Shown: positions 15,053 through 23,873, counted from the stretch's first letter. The stretch: 42,999 nucleotides of DNA from Vampirovibrio sp. (GCA_021323475.1 JAJQJM010000016.1:1-42999); one strand, 5' to 3'. Numbers and translations: made by a program. Notes: a model not told the origin generated them from the letters alone.

Positions 15053-15769
15053 ATGAATGCAGATGTGAATACTGCCCCCAAACCGGGCATGAGTACCCAA
15101 AAAAAGTGGCTGATCGGATGTGGCGGTTGCTTGGGTGTTTTGGTGCTTTTGGCCATTGTGCTGGGCGTTTTGGGCTGGTTCTTCGGGAACTCCCTGAAGG
15201 ATATGAGCAATAAATCCGTCCAGGACATTTTTGGCCCGAACTACCAGCCGGAAGGGTATATGGCAATTGGAATGCCGGTGGGACAGGCCAATGTTAAAAA
15301 CATGGTCATGTTGCTGGATACGCAGCAAGGGAAAATGCTGATTGGCTTGGATATGGGCGTTAAACCCGGAGACATGCAGATTATTAAAAGCGGCAACGCT
15401 GCACAGATTCAGAAATACCTGGAGCAAACCAGCGCACAGATTAATGAAAGCAGCGCGGCCGGTGGGAACGCCAAGGTGCAGGACATTCGCTTTGATGCCA
15501 TTGAATCCGTGGCCTTGAAGCCTGGCGGTATCAAATTCCCGGTGGCGAATACTACGGTAAAGGCAGAGCGTAAAGGTCAAATCAGTTACAGTCCTGCCGT
15601 GGCCGCGCTGATCCCGGAAGCGGGTAATAAGCTGGTGGTGCTGGTTGCCGCGGATCCTAATAATTCCTCGTCCGATAGCCAGGCGGACTTCAGTGAAGAG
15701 CAAAAAACGCTGAGAGCAGAAGTCCTTCAAGTCATTCAAGACAGCGACCTGGACGATCGTTTACAGTAA
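15053..15769 (+). CDS. membrane-anchored protein of unknown function
   Basis: I do not recognise the family. The 238-residue protein has a short polar N-terminus ending 'STQKKWLIGC', one strong membrane helix (about residues 21-45, 'CLGVLVLLAIVLGVLGWFF') and a roughly 190-residue domain outside the membrane. That domain alternates strands and polar loops ('MVMLLDTQQGKMLIGLDMG', 'SVALKPGGIKFPVANTTV', 'NKLVVLVAADP') and ends in an acidic helix. The CGGC just inside the helix could mimic a lipobox but lacks the usual spacing, so a simple anchor is more likely. ATG 15053 is chosen with GGGA nine bases upstream; the ORF-track TTG at 15044 is possible with GAGG upstream. It has its own promoter and no operon partners. 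Confidence 0.65.
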   Translation: MNADVNTAPKPGMSTQKKWLIGCGGCLGVLVLLAIVLGVLGWFFGNSLKDMSNKSVQDIFGPNYQPEGYMAIGMPVGQANVKNMVMLLDTQQGKMLIGLDMGVKPGDMQIIKSGNAAQIQKYLEQTSAQINESSAAGGNAKVQDIRFDAIESVALKPGGIKFPVANTTVKAERKGQISYSPAVAALIPEAGNKLVVLVAADPNNSSSDSQADFSEEQKTLRAEVLQVIQDSDLDDRLQ

Positions 15770-15792
15770 GACTCAACCTAAAACAATATTAG

Positions 15793-15819
15793 ACAACATC
15801 TGAACATAATGTTGTTCTG
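15793..15819. other. weak hairpin after the membrane-protein gene
   Basis: ACAACAT, nine-base loop, ATGTTGT, about 25 bases past the stop at 15769. No clear T-run follows. The rest of the 202-base gap to 15972 shows no gene or clear promoter. Confidence 0.3.
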
Positions 15820-15971
15820 TTGCAGACTGGGTGTGGAGCTCTGACATGTCCCAGGGTTAAAATTTGCAATAGAGGCATACTCTCATACCTGGAAGATTAA
15901 GATTTGTGAACCTTTCCTGAGAGGGGCCGCAAACTCTTCGTATGTTCAGCTTTTAACACTGTGTCTTATAT

Positions 15972-16694
15972 ATGAATACAAATGAATTCAAAGAGAGTGT
16001 TATGGTTTCGAATGTTCATCATCAATTAATCCGCGCATTTAACCCGTTGAAAAAATCCGTGACTCAACAAGTTGAGCAAGGTATGGCAAAACACAATGAA
16101 ATTAGACGATTAGAGAAAAGATTAGAAAAAGATCCGAATAATCCTACTCTGCTAAGAGCCATTTATTACCGGAAATATGGTAGAGATTTTAATGAAGTAA
16201 TGCGTACGGATGTAGGCTCTACTAAAAGTTGGCAGCAGTTACAGCGGATGATCGAGCGTGAGGACCTGCATTACTTAGCTGGTGTTGAACGTGCGGAAAC
16301 TGAAGCTCGAATCAAAGCGCTTGAGCAAGAACTATCCGAATCAAAAACAGCTTTGCAGGAAGCTTTTCGTGAACCTTCAATGCAAAATAGACAGGCAAAA
16401 TCGCAAGCTCACCTTCAACTTAAAGAAAAATTAGAAAAAGCTAAAGAAGGAAGAGATGAGCAGGTTAAAAACCTAAGCAAAGAAGCCAAAGATAATTTGA
16501 TTACACGTGGGCAGAATTCTTACGATACTAGGAGCTATATACAGGAACGACAGGATCACAGAATACCGAAACAGTCCCGCATGATGACCGCCGAGGATTA
16601 CAGACCCATTATCCTGAAAGCGGATGGTTCTCCCCTGTCGTTGGAAGATGAACTGAACGTATACAAGAGTTTGGCAATCAGAAAAAAATGGTAG
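15972..16694 (+). CDS. orphan coiled-coil protein
   Basis: A 240-residue, highly charged, soluble protein that I do not recognise. Residues 30-55 and 90-175 are strongly helical with coiled-coil character ('EIRRLEKRLEKDP', 'RIKALEQELSESKTAL', 'HLQLKEKLEKAKEGRDEQVKNL'); the last 60 residues are not coiled ('EDYRPIILKADGSPLSLEDELNVY'). No signal peptide or membrane segment is seen. Base composition is uneven: a 60-base line near the start has about 30% GC while one near 16.57 kb has about 50%, so the 5' part may be foreign or fused. The start could be ATG 15972 or the in-frame ATG at 16002; there is no strong ribosome-binding site at either. It converges on uvrA. Confidence 0.6.
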   Translation: MNTNEFKESVMVSNVHHQLIRAFNPLKKSVTQQVEQGMAKHNEIRRLEKRLEKDPNNPTLLRAIYYRKYGRDFNEVMRTDVGSTKSWQQLQRMIEREDLHYLAGVERAETEARIKALEQELSESKTALQEAFREPSMQNRQAKSQAHLQLKEKLEKAKEGRDEQVKNLSKEAKDNLITRGQNSYDTRSYIQERQDHRIPKQSRMMTAEDYRPIILKADGSPLSLEDELNVYKSLAIRKKW

Positions 16695-16760
16695 CTAGAC
16701 CTCAAGTGACGTGTAAGTGCTGCCATACACAGCCAGCGGTCAGGCCAAACTTCTGTTACA

Positions 16761-16783
16761 GGTTGGTATGAAGAATACCAACC
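16761..16783. terminator. hairpin between convergent genes
   Basis: GGTTGGTAT, loop GAAGA, ATACCAACC: a perfect nine-base stem just past the uvrA stop codon and 66 bases past the orphan gene. There is no T-run on either side, so it may be a rho-dependent or RNA-stability element rather than an intrinsic terminator. Confidence 0.45.
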
Positions 16784-16790
16784 GCAGTGC

Positions 16791-19688
16791 TTACTCGAAA
16801 TAGCGTTTCAAGAATTGCCCGGTGTAGGATTCCTCACATCGGGCAATTTCATTGGGTGGACCTTCCGCCACCACGTAGCCGCCGCGCTCGCCGCCTTCCG
16901 GCCCCATATCAATAATATGATCGGCCACTTTGATAAAGTCCATATTGTGCTCAATCACCACCACGGTGTTGCCTTGGTCTACCAAGCGGTTCAGGATGTG
17001 CAGCAGGTTTTCCATATCGGCCCAATGGAGACCGGTGGACGGTTCATCCAGCAAATACAGCGTTCTGCCGGTGCTGCGACGACAGAATTCCGTGGCCAGC
17101 TTTACCCGTTGGGCTTCCCCGCCGGATAGTGTCGTGGCGGGCTGACCCAGCTTGATGTAATGCAGCCCCACATCGTTCAGTACGCCCAGCATTTTCTGGA
17201 TGCGCGGAATGGTGTGGAAAAACTCGTAGGCTTCGGCCACCGTCATATCCAGCACATCGGCAATGTTTTTGCCGTGGTAGGTTACTTCCAGCGTTTCCGG
17301 GTTATAGCGCTTGCCGTTGCACACGTCGCAGGTAATATGCACATCCGGCAGGAAGTTCATTTCCTTTACAATCACGCCGTCGCCTTTGCAGGCTTCACAA
17401 CGCCCACCGGCCACATTAAAGCTGAAGCGTCCCGGCTTGTAGCCGCGCAATTTGGATTCTTCGCTGCTGGTAAACACGTTGCGGATGGGATCGAAAATCC
17501 CGGTATAAGTAGCCGGGTTGCTGCGAGACGAGCGGCCAATCGGCGATTGATCGATGTCGATCATCTTGTCGATATGCTCCAGCCCGCTGATTTTTTTGTA
17601 GCCTTCCGGCTTTACCAGGTGCGGGTTAAAGTTGTATTCCACCGCCCGGTACAGCAAGTCGAACACCAGCGTGGACTTGCCGGAACCGCTCAGGCCGGTC
17701 ACGCAAATCAGCTTTTCCAACGGAAAGTGAATCGTAACGTTTTTCAGGTTGTGGTAAGTGGCGTTATGAACGGTCAGCTTATTGCCGTTGCCGTTGCGGA
17801 TCTGCTCCGGCACCTTGATTTCCCGACGGCCGGAAAGATATTGCCCGGTCAGGGACTGTTCATTGGCCTCAATGATTTTGGGTGCGCCTTGGGCCACGAT
17901 TCGGCCGCCATGCACACCGGCGTTGGGGCCAATGTCTACCACCCAGTCCGCCGCGCGGATGGTGTCTTCGTCATGCTCCACCACAATCAGGGAATTGCCC
18001 TGATCGCGCAGTTTTTGCAGGGTTTGAATCAGTTGATTGTTATTATGCTGGTGCAGACCAATGCTCGGTTCATCCAGAATATACAGAATGCCCGACATGG
18101 TGGCCCCCAACTGCGAGGCCAGCCGGATGCGCTGGGCCTCCCCGCCGGAGAGGGTGGCGGACGGGCGGGCCAGGGTTAAGTAATCCAACCCCACTTCCAA
18201 CAGGAAGCGCAGGCGTTGCTCCACTTCATATAAAGGTTGCCGGGCAATCGTAAGCTGGAACTCGGTCAGCGTTTCCGGCACCTGCTGAACAAAGTGCAAC
18301 GCATCCCGAATGGCCAACTCGCATAGTTCGTGAATGTTCTTGCCCTGTCCGTCATTGCCCAGCGTTACGGCCAGGCTGAACGGCTTCAACCGGGCGCCGT
18401 GGCAGGCTTCGCATTCGCGTTCCCGCATAAAGGTGCGGATGTAATACTTGGTGGTGTCGCTGCCGTGTTGCAGGCGGCGCTTCATGATGTTGATCACCCC
18501 ATCGAAGCCGCCCACAAAATCAAACCAGTCGGATTCATCCTCCTCGTCCTCACCGTTCAGGCCGTAGCCCTCATGCACAATGGCGTCGGTGGTGTTGATC
18601 TTCTTTTTATACTCGCCGTACAGCAGAAAGTTTTTCTCTTCCGGGCGCAAGTCCTCAAATGGCTCTTTCAAAGAAAAGCCGTGCTTTTTGGCCAATTTCT
18701 GAATGAAGTTGCCGTAATAGCGCCCGGTGAATTTCTCGAAAGGCACAATGGCCCCTTCCGCCAGCGTCTTGCCGGGGTCCGGCACCAGCAGGTCTTCGGC
18801 AATCTCGTGCTGAACGCCTAGGCCCTCGCATTGCGGGCAGGCGCCATAGGGCGAGTTAAAGCTGAACAACCGGGGAGACATCTCTTCCACCTGGGCGTCT
18901 TCCGTGCCGGAGGATAAATGCTGGGAAAACGCCATCTCCCTGGTTTTGTTGCCATCCCCGTCCATGAGTTGCACAAGGACGTAGCCGTCGGATTTTTTCA
19001 GGGCCGCCTGCAACGCTTCCATCACCCGCTGGCTGTGGGTATCATCGTGCTTCAGGATAATCCGGTCGATGATCAGCTCAATATCGTGTCGCTTGTTGCG
19101 CTCCAGTCGGTAATCTTCCGGCAGGTCTTCCAGCAGGTGCATGTCGCCATCTATGCGGACCCGCACGTAGCCCTCTTTGCGCCACTGGCGGAACTGGGCG
19201 TTGTATTCGCCCTTGCGGCCCCGCACTACCGGAGACAGAATCTGCAATTTGCTGCCTTCCACCAAATGCCACACCTGATTAAAAATGCTTTGCAAACTGT
19301 GGGTGGTCAGCGCCTCGCCGGTATCCGGGTTGTGGGGCACCCCGACTTTGGCGTAAATCAACCGCAGGTAGTCGTAAATTTCCGTTACGGTGCCTACGGT
19401 GGAACGCGGGCTTTTGGAGGTGGACTTCTGGTCGATGGCGATGGCGGGTGACAGGCCGTCGATGCTTTCCACGTCCGGCTTTTCAAACTGGCCGATAAAT
19501 TGCCGCGCATACGAACTCAGGCTTTCCACATAGCGGCGCTGGCCTTCGGAAAAAATGGTATCGAACGCCAACGAGGACTTGCCGGAGCCGGAAACGCCGG
19601 TAAACACCACCAGCTTGTTGCGCGGAATGGTCAGGCTGACCTCCGACAGGGTGTGTTCGTTGGCTCGGTGAATGCGGATTTCTTTCAT
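16791..19688 (-). CDS. uvrA: excinuclease ABC subunit A
   Basis: UvrA is the damage-recognition ATPase of nucleotide excision repair, acting as a dimer with UvrB. The 965-residue protein has both ABC modules: N-terminal Walker A GVSGSGKSSLAFDT (about 31-44), signature LSGGEAQRIRLASQLG and Walker B 'GILYILDEPSIGLH'; C-terminal Walker A GLSGSGKSTLVFD, signature LSGGEAQRVKLATEF and 'LYLLDEPSTGLHW'. The zinc modules are present: 'CPQCEGLG' with 'CEACHGARLK', and 'CEACKGDGVIVKEMNFLPDVHITCDVCNGKRY'. Length is slightly above the 940-residue norm. I see no LexA-type box upstream, so SOS control is not evident. A well-formed promoter lies so close to the ATG that the transcript may have almost no leader. 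Confidence 0.98.
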   Translation of the reverse strand: MKEIRIHRANEHTLSEVSLTIPRNKLVVFTGVSGSGKSSLAFDTIFSEGQRRYVESLSSYARQFIGQFEKPDVESIDGLSPAIAIDQKSTSKSPRSTVGTVTEIYDYLRLIYAKVGVPHNPDTGEALTTHSLQSIFNQVWHLVEGSKLQILSPVVRGRKGEYNAQFRQWRKEGYVRVRIDGDMHLLEDLPEDYRLERNKRHDIELIIDRIILKHDDTHSQRVMEALQAALKKSDGYVLVQLMDGDGNKTREMAFSQHLSSGTEDAQVEEMSPRLFSFNSPYGACPQCEGLGVQHEIAEDLLVPDPGKTLAEGAIVPFEKFTGRYYGNFIQKLAKKHGFSLKEPFEDLRPEEKNFLLYGEYKKKINTTDAIVHEGYGLNGEDEEDESDWFDFVGGFDGVINIMKRRLQHGSDTTKYYIRTFMRERECEACHGARLKPFSLAVTLGNDGQGKNIHELCELAIRDALHFVQQVPETLTEFQLTIARQPLYEVEQRLRFLLEVGLDYLTLARPSATLSGGEAQRIRLASQLGATMSGILYILDEPSIGLHQHNNNQLIQTLQKLRDQGNSLIVVEHDEDTIRAADWVVDIGPNAGVHGGRIVAQGAPKIIEANEQSLTGQYLSGRREIKVPEQIRNGNGNKLTVHNATYHNLKNVTIHFPLEKLICVTGLSGSGKSTLVFDLLYRAVEYNFNPHLVKPEGYKKISGLEHIDKMIDIDQSPIGRSSRSNPATYTGIFDPIRNVFTSSEESKLRGYKPGRFSFNVAGGRCEACKGDGVIVKEMNFLPDVHITCDVCNGKRYNPETLEVTYHGKNIADVLDMTVAEAYEFFHTIPRIQKMLGVLNDVGLHYIKLGQPATTLSGGEAQRVKLATEFCRRSTGRTLYLLDEPSTGLHWADMENLLHILNRLVDQGNTVVVIEHNMDFIKVADHIIDMGPEGGERGGYVVAEGPPNEIARCEESYTGQFLKRYFE

Positions 19689-19694
19689 CGGTTG

Positions 19695-19723
19695 ATTATC
19701 CTGATCAATACCCCTGGATGCAA
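19695..19723 (-). promoter_or_regulatory. uvrA promoter close to the start codon
   Basis: On the minus strand TTGCAT (19723-19718), 17-base spacer, GATAAT (19700-19695), only six bases before the ATG. The same bases contain AGGA ten bases before the ATG, which could serve as a ribosome-binding site for a longer transcript, so the reading is ambiguous. Confidence 0.4.
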
Positions 19724-19921
19724 GGGACGCTGAATGGTCTGGTTTTGTTCACGTCGGGCTGGCGTAACGAAATACGAAGGTGGCGTTTGCTTAGGTGGGC
19801 AAGGACTTTGGCAAATCAGTCTCAAGTTTTCGCCAAAGCCTCCGATAGTGAAACGGGTGAGCATTTGTTGTGTACGGCCTTGAAAGCCAATTGCCGGAAG
19901 AAGTAACAGACGGAGACAGGG

Positions 19922-20788
19922 ATGACGTTTTTTCTGAACAATCCGCCATCACAGCCGGAGGCCGCCGAACCGGGCGAGGCTCAATCCCATTCTCCCAAAT
20001 CCAGCCCTCTTTTCAAACAGGATACCACGTTGCCGGACTCCCTGCCGGGACAGCATATTTCCTTAAGCGCCTATATTTCCAAGCATTTGCAAGCCAACGA
20101 GGCGGATGCGCCTGCATTGGAAGCCGCCCCGGCCCAGCCTGCCAAGCTCGGCTTCGGTGCGCCGGAGGTTAAAACGCCTTCGGCCAACGCGCTGGACGGG
20201 CAATACTTGAATAATCTGGATGTGGAATTGGCCGCCGGGCTGGAGCAATATCTTCCGTCTCCCCTGTTCCGCATGCGGGTCATGAAAAAGCGCCTGGATG
20301 GGGAAATTGCAGAGTTACGTTTACGGCTGAACAAGTATGAGCGCCTACCCAATCCCTCGCCGGATATGAAGGAACGGATGGATGCGGTGCGCTCGCGCCT
20401 GAAAACCTTGCTGGCCCATGAGCGGGAGGTCAGCCAACAACTGGCGTCGGCCATGGCGTTAGGGCCCTTGGTATACGGTTTGTCCCGTCGGACTCAGGGT
20501 ATGGGCGGTTTTTGGCAGACGGGTTTGCAATGGTGGAAGTCGCTGCTCATGCGTTTGGTGTATGGCAATGCGTACTTTGAAATTGAAGCCGCCGGAGACA
20601 ATCTGCGTAATTTACAAGAACTGTTTGCGGAGCGGTTGGGGGATAAAACGGTGTCTCCTGCTGAAATTAGCCAGATTTTGAATCGATACGAACAAACCGT
20701 TCGGCAAATGGAAACGAAAATGCAGCGGTTGAATACGCGTTCTTTCCCGTGGTCTTTGTGGCAAGAGGCTCGACGTCTGGTAAAATAA
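19922..20788 (+). CDS. hypothetical protein, first gene of a two-gene unit
   Basis: Not recognised. The 288-residue protein opens with about 85 residues rich in proline, serine and alanine, likely disordered ('QPEAAEPGEAQSHSPKSSP'). Residues 110-200 are helical and charged ('RMRVMKKRLDGEIAELRLRLNKYERL', 'RLKTLLAHEREVSQQLASAMAL'); residues 200-240 hold a tryptophan-rich amphipathic stretch ('FWQTGLQWWKSLLMRLVYGN') that might contact a membrane; the end is again helical. There is no signal peptide. ATG 19922 has a good GGAGACAGGG before it. The next gene, a TPR membrane protein, begins 55 bases on in the same direction, so the two may form one unit and act together at the membrane. The 233-base gap from uvrA holds a seven-base stem, CTTTGGC/GCCAAAG (19806-19838). 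Confidence 0.6.
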   Translation: MTFFLNNPPSQPEAAEPGEAQSHSPKSSPLFKQDTTLPDSLPGQHISLSAYISKHLQANEADAPALEAAPAQPAKLGFGAPEVKTPSANALDGQYLNNLDVELAAGLEQYLPSPLFRMRVMKKRLDGEIAELRLRLNKYERLPNPSPDMKERMDAVRSRLKTLLAHEREVSQQLASAMALGPLVYGLSRRTQGMGGFWQTGLQWWKSLLMRLVYGNAYFEIEAAGDNLRNLQELFAERLGDKTVSPAEISQILNRYEQTVRQMETKMQRLNTRSFPWSLWQEARRLVK

Positions 20789-20843
20789 AGTTACATTTAG
20801 CAATTCTCTTGTTTGATAGAGAGCGGGAAGTTCTTCTGAGGCT

Positions 20844-22232
20844 ATGAGCAGATATAGTCGTCGACGTCGGCAACGCCAGATTTTTCTGGGAAATTTTTAC
20901 CTGAACCCTAGTGTTCAATACCTGACCACGATTATCAGCGCCATTGCCTTGGCGGGCTTTGTGTTTTCCGGCTTCCTGCTATTCCGGTTCACGGATGAAG
21001 AGGATTTGATCAACCGGGGCAAAATGCAGCTCATGGAAGGCAAGGTGGCTTGGGCGGCTAAAACCTTCCAAACGCTGGTGACCCACCATCGGGACAGCTA
21101 TGAAGGCCACTTGCTGCTGGGTCAGGCGTATCTGCAACTGGATGAGCGCCGCAAGGCCGAGCAGGAATTTGAAATCGCCGCCTCCTTAAAGAGCAAGCGG
21201 GGCGATAACGCGCCGGAAATTGCCATGAGCAAGGTGGCCATGGCGCAACAGGACTTTTCCCGTGCGGAAAAAACGTTGTACACTGCCTGGCGCCGTAACC
21301 GGCAGGATGAAAACGTGAAACAGGCTCTGTTTGAGCTGTATGACCATTGGGGTAACGTGCTGGCAGAAGCCGACCAGAAAGACTACGGCGCCATTGTACA
21401 GAAATATCGTACCGCTTTGCAGTATGCCAGCGATTATCAGGCTCAGCAAAGCGTTGAGGAAAAGCTGATTGACGCGATTCGGGCGTATACCGATAAGCTG
21501 ATCGTGATGAAAGACTATGAGAACGCCATCCATCAGTTGAAAACCTCGCTGCGCTTTAAATATCTGCCGGAAACACTGGTGCAAATCGCGGAAACCTACG
21601 GCCGCATGAACAAGCTGGATGAGTCCATTGATTGGTATCGCAAGGCCTTTGAGGTGAATCCCGATGTGGTGGGCCTGCGCCTGACCAACGTGCTGGTGCA
21701 GAAAGGTCAGCAATTGGTGGCCGCCAAGAAACCGGACGAGGCCAAGCCTTACTTCGAGGAGGCCGACAAGATTAGCCAGGAAGCCAAAGTGCCCTTGGAT
21801 AACCTGTACCCGGTCAGCGTGGCCAGCGTGAAGATTAACAACGATATGGATGACGCCACCGGCGAGTTTGAACCCACCGTAGACATCAAGCTTTCCAACG
21901 ATGCCAGCCGGGATTTGAGCTTCCTGGCGGTGCGGGCGGAATTTTTGTCCGGCAATGAAACCTTGGCCATGACCACGGAGCAGGTGGCGGCCCCGGATAA
22001 GCCGTTTCCAATGAAGGATCCTCGGACCTGGCGCTCGAAAAATACCTTGACCGTCAGTTTGAAGCCGGATGCCAAGTTGAACGTGCATGCCCTGCAAGGC
22101 GGCAAGATGACCGTTAAAATTTCCATCGCCTACCGTGACGGTAATGACGCCGTGTGGAAGCTGAAATCCATTCAGGAGGCTACCATTCAAGGCGGCGCTT
22201 CCCACCCGGTGACTGAGGCGAAGCCGGTATAA
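20844..22232 (+). CDS. membrane-anchored tetratricopeptide repeat protein
   Basis: A 462-residue protein. The N-terminus is very basic (MSRYSRRRRQRQ), followed by one membrane helix (about 28-48, 'TTIISAIALAGFVFSGFLLF'), so the bulk lies on the far side by the positive-inside rule. Residues 55-320 are TPR helices: 'GKVAWAAKTFQTLVTHHRDSYEGHLLLGQAYLQL', 'KDYENAIHQLKTSL', 'NKLDESIDWYRKAFEVNP', 'KKPDEAKPYFEEADK'. Residues 335-450 are beta-rich ('ATGEFEPTVDIKLSNDASRDLSFLAVRAEF', 'MTVKISIAYRDG'), perhaps a protein-binding or adhesion-like fold. TPRs mediate protein contacts; the partner is unknown. The last codons (EAKPV, stop) belong to a short tandem repeat that continues past the stop. Confidence 0.75.
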   Translation: MSRYSRRRRQRQIFLGNFYLNPSVQYLTTIISAIALAGFVFSGFLLFRFTDEEDLINRGKMQLMEGKVAWAAKTFQTLVTHHRDSYEGHLLLGQAYLQLDERRKAEQEFEIAASLKSKRGDNAPEIAMSKVAMAQQDFSRAEKTLYTAWRRNRQDENVKQALFELYDHWGNVLAEADQKDYGAIVQKYRTALQYASDYQAQQSVEEKLIDAIRAYTDKLIVMKDYENAIHQLKTSLRFKYLPETLVQIAETYGRMNKLDESIDWYRKAFEVNPDVVGLRLTNVLVQKGQQLVAAKKPDEAKPYFEEADKISQEAKVPLDNLYPVSVASVKINNDMDDATGEFEPTVDIKLSNDASRDLSFLAVRAEFLSGNETLAMTTEQVAAPDKPFPMKDPRTWRSKNTLTVSLKPDAKLNVHALQGGKMTVKISIAYRDGNDAVWKLKSIQEATIQGGASHPVTEAKPV

Positions 22233-22310
22233 ATCAAGCTAGTGCGAAGCCGGTATAAATCAAACTATGCGCGAAGCCGGGCTAATCAAACGGATGAAAA
22301 GCCGGTTTAA
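22218..22310 (+). repeat. degenerate tandem repeat spanning a stop codon
   Basis: GCGAAGCCGGTATAAATCAA at 22218-22237 recurs exactly at 22244-22263, then as GCGAAGCCGGGCTAATCAA at 22271-22289, and as a fragment GAAAAGCCGGTTTA near 22296. The period is 26-27 bases. The first copy encodes the EAKPV end and stop of the TPR gene; the others are past it. Downstream ACCGGCTTT (about 22374) is the reverse complement of a repeat core, so hairpins can form between the convergent genes. Confidence 0.7.
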
Positions 22311-22370
22311 CCTGCCGATTTTAGCTGCATCGAGAGTAAAGCGGCTTTGGTTAATGTGAAAGCAGGGGCA

Positions 22371-23873
22371 TTACCGGCTTTCTGTCGTTCTGAACGGAAA
22401 CTTGTTTCTCAGTGTCAGCCAAATCGGCAGTACGGTTAACGCCAGCGGGCTGATGACGGGCAGGTTTTGAAAGACCGTAAAGCCTGCCAGTTGAAACAGG
22501 CTGAAGGTGAGCCCGAATTGCCGCAGCCTGGATGCTTCCGGCAGCAGCAGCAGCAAGGGCAGGAACATAACCGGATACCAGGGATGAAATTTGGCGCTGA
22601 TGAAAGCGACCATTACGGTCAACACCAAGCCGGTGCGATATATCAATACCTCCGGCGTGAGGGACTGGCGGAGGCTTTGCAGGCATTGCCATCCGTAAAA
22701 TGTCACGAAGCCCGCCCAGAACAGCGGTTTGATAATGCTCAAGGTGACGTCCGTCCAGGCATCGGCATGGCCGCGAATCCACTTGGTAGGGTAATAAACG
22801 GACTGGGCAATCAGATCGATGATGGAATGCTGAGGTTTTCCGGCATTGTCCAGCATGGCACTCAAGGGCCAAGCCCGGTTGGGATCAATATAAGGGGCGG
22901 CCAGGGATGCTCCCAGGGCAACCGATAGAACGGTTCCTATCAATAAGGCTTTGTATTCCCGGTTTTTGAGCAGATAAATCATGAAAAAAGGGAGCGCCAG
23001 TAGGGAAGCATATTTGGTGAGGATGGATAAGGTCAGCAGGGGCAGGCAGGCCCACCGCCACCGGGATGAAAAGAGTGCCGCCACCGAGGCCAGCAGCAGG
23101 AAAACCAGCAAAATATCGTTGTGGCCGTTTCCCATGGTATGCAATAAAACCAACGGGTTTGCCCCAAATAGGTAAGCGGAAAGCCCGGGGCGCCTCAGCC
23201 CAAGCTGCCGGGAGATAATATAGATGAGCCACGTGGTGCCTGCCAGTAGCAAGAGGTTCAGCGTTTTAAAAAGCAGAAACGCTGTAAAAAACCGAGGCCC
23301 TGCCAGATGGGTCAGCCAATTGGCCAGATGGGCAAAGAAAAACCCATAGGGGCAAGGGTTATACACCCAATGCGGATGCAGCAACGGGTTCTGCTTCCAG
23401 CCGGAAATCTCGGCCACCGGCGTGAGGTACGGGTTGGTGTGATATATGCTTTGCTGAAAGCCTCGGTTCAGGTAACCGTACAGGTCGCTGCTATGGAAGG
23501 TCACCACCGCCAGCAGCAATCCCCCACAAATCAAGCTGAACACCAACACGGCTTGGAAAATTCGGTGCCCGTTTTGGGGATCTTGCGGCGGCAACGCGCT
23601 CAGAGCTTTGAAGCCTTGGTAAAACAACCAGGCCAGGCCCGTGATTGCCAATGCCTGCAAAATATCCAGCAGAACCCGGCTGAAGAGACTTGTGGCTCCT
23701 GGGAACTGCCAAAATCCCGCCTGCCAGGTGCCGCTAATCTGTTGAGAAATGGCTGTGTCATTTCCGCCCGAATACAGGAGCAGTAAGCCGGTTGGAATCA
23801 GAAAAAAGCCATACAGCAGTGCGCTTTTCCATAAAGTTTTGGTCAACAAGGGACGGTTAATTGGCCGTTCCAC
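22371..23873 (-). CDS. polytopic membrane glycosyltransferase (GT87 / mannosyltransferase-like)
   Basis: A 500-residue membrane protein with about eleven or twelve helices and few charges, apart from conserved loops. The family pattern is that of polyprenyl-phosphate-sugar-dependent glycosyltransferases: 'SSDLYGYLNRG', 'YHTNPYLTPV', 'YNPCPYGFFFAHLA', 'FGANPLVLLHTMGNGHNDILLV', 'TKYASLLALPFFMIYLL', and 'FISAKFHPWYPVMFLP', as in GT87 and MptA/B-like mannosyltransferases. It likely moves a sugar from a lipid carrier to a glycan or lipid on the outer face. The ORF track starts at 23984, inside the preceding gene; I prefer GTG 23873, where TAGTG overlaps the amidohydrolase stop by one base with AGGCGGGG just upstream, a typical coupled start. 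Substrate unknown. Confidence 0.75.
   Translation of the reverse strand: MERPINRPLLTKTLWKSALLYGFFLIPTGLLLLYSGGNDTAISQQISGTWQAGFWQFPGATSLFSRVLLDILQALAITGLAWLFYQGFKALSALPPQDPQNGHRIFQAVLVFSLICGGLLLAVVTFHSSDLYGYLNRGFQQSIYHTNPYLTPVAEISGWKQNPLLHPHWVYNPCPYGFFFAHLANWLTHLAGPRFFTAFLLFKTLNLLLLAGTTWLIYIISRQLGLRRPGLSAYLFGANPLVLLHTMGNGHNDILLVFLLLASVAALFSSRWRWACLPLLTLSILTKYASLLALPFFMIYLLKNREYKALLIGTVLSVALGASLAAPYIDPNRAWPLSAMLDNAGKPQHSIIDLIAQSVYYPTKWIRGHADAWTDVTLSIIKPLFWAGFVTFYGWQCLQSLRQSLTPEVLIYRTGLVLTVMVAFISAKFHPWYPVMFLPLLLLLPEASRLRQFGLTFSLFQLAGFTVFQNLPVISPLALTVLPIWLTLRNKFPFRTTESR

Noticed and set aside
17160-18179. 339-residue plus-strand reading frame
   Set aside because: Antisense shadow of uvrA; no recognisable motif, hydrophobic plan or start signal.
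21186-22205. 339-residue minus-strand reading frame
   Set aside because: Antisense shadow of the TPR gene, with a His/Gln/Leu-rich composition typical of shadows here.
22218-22310. CRISPR array
   Set aside because: The repeats are tandem with six- to eight-base interruptions, few in number and degenerate, with no spacers or cas genes nearby. No other array was seen in the window.
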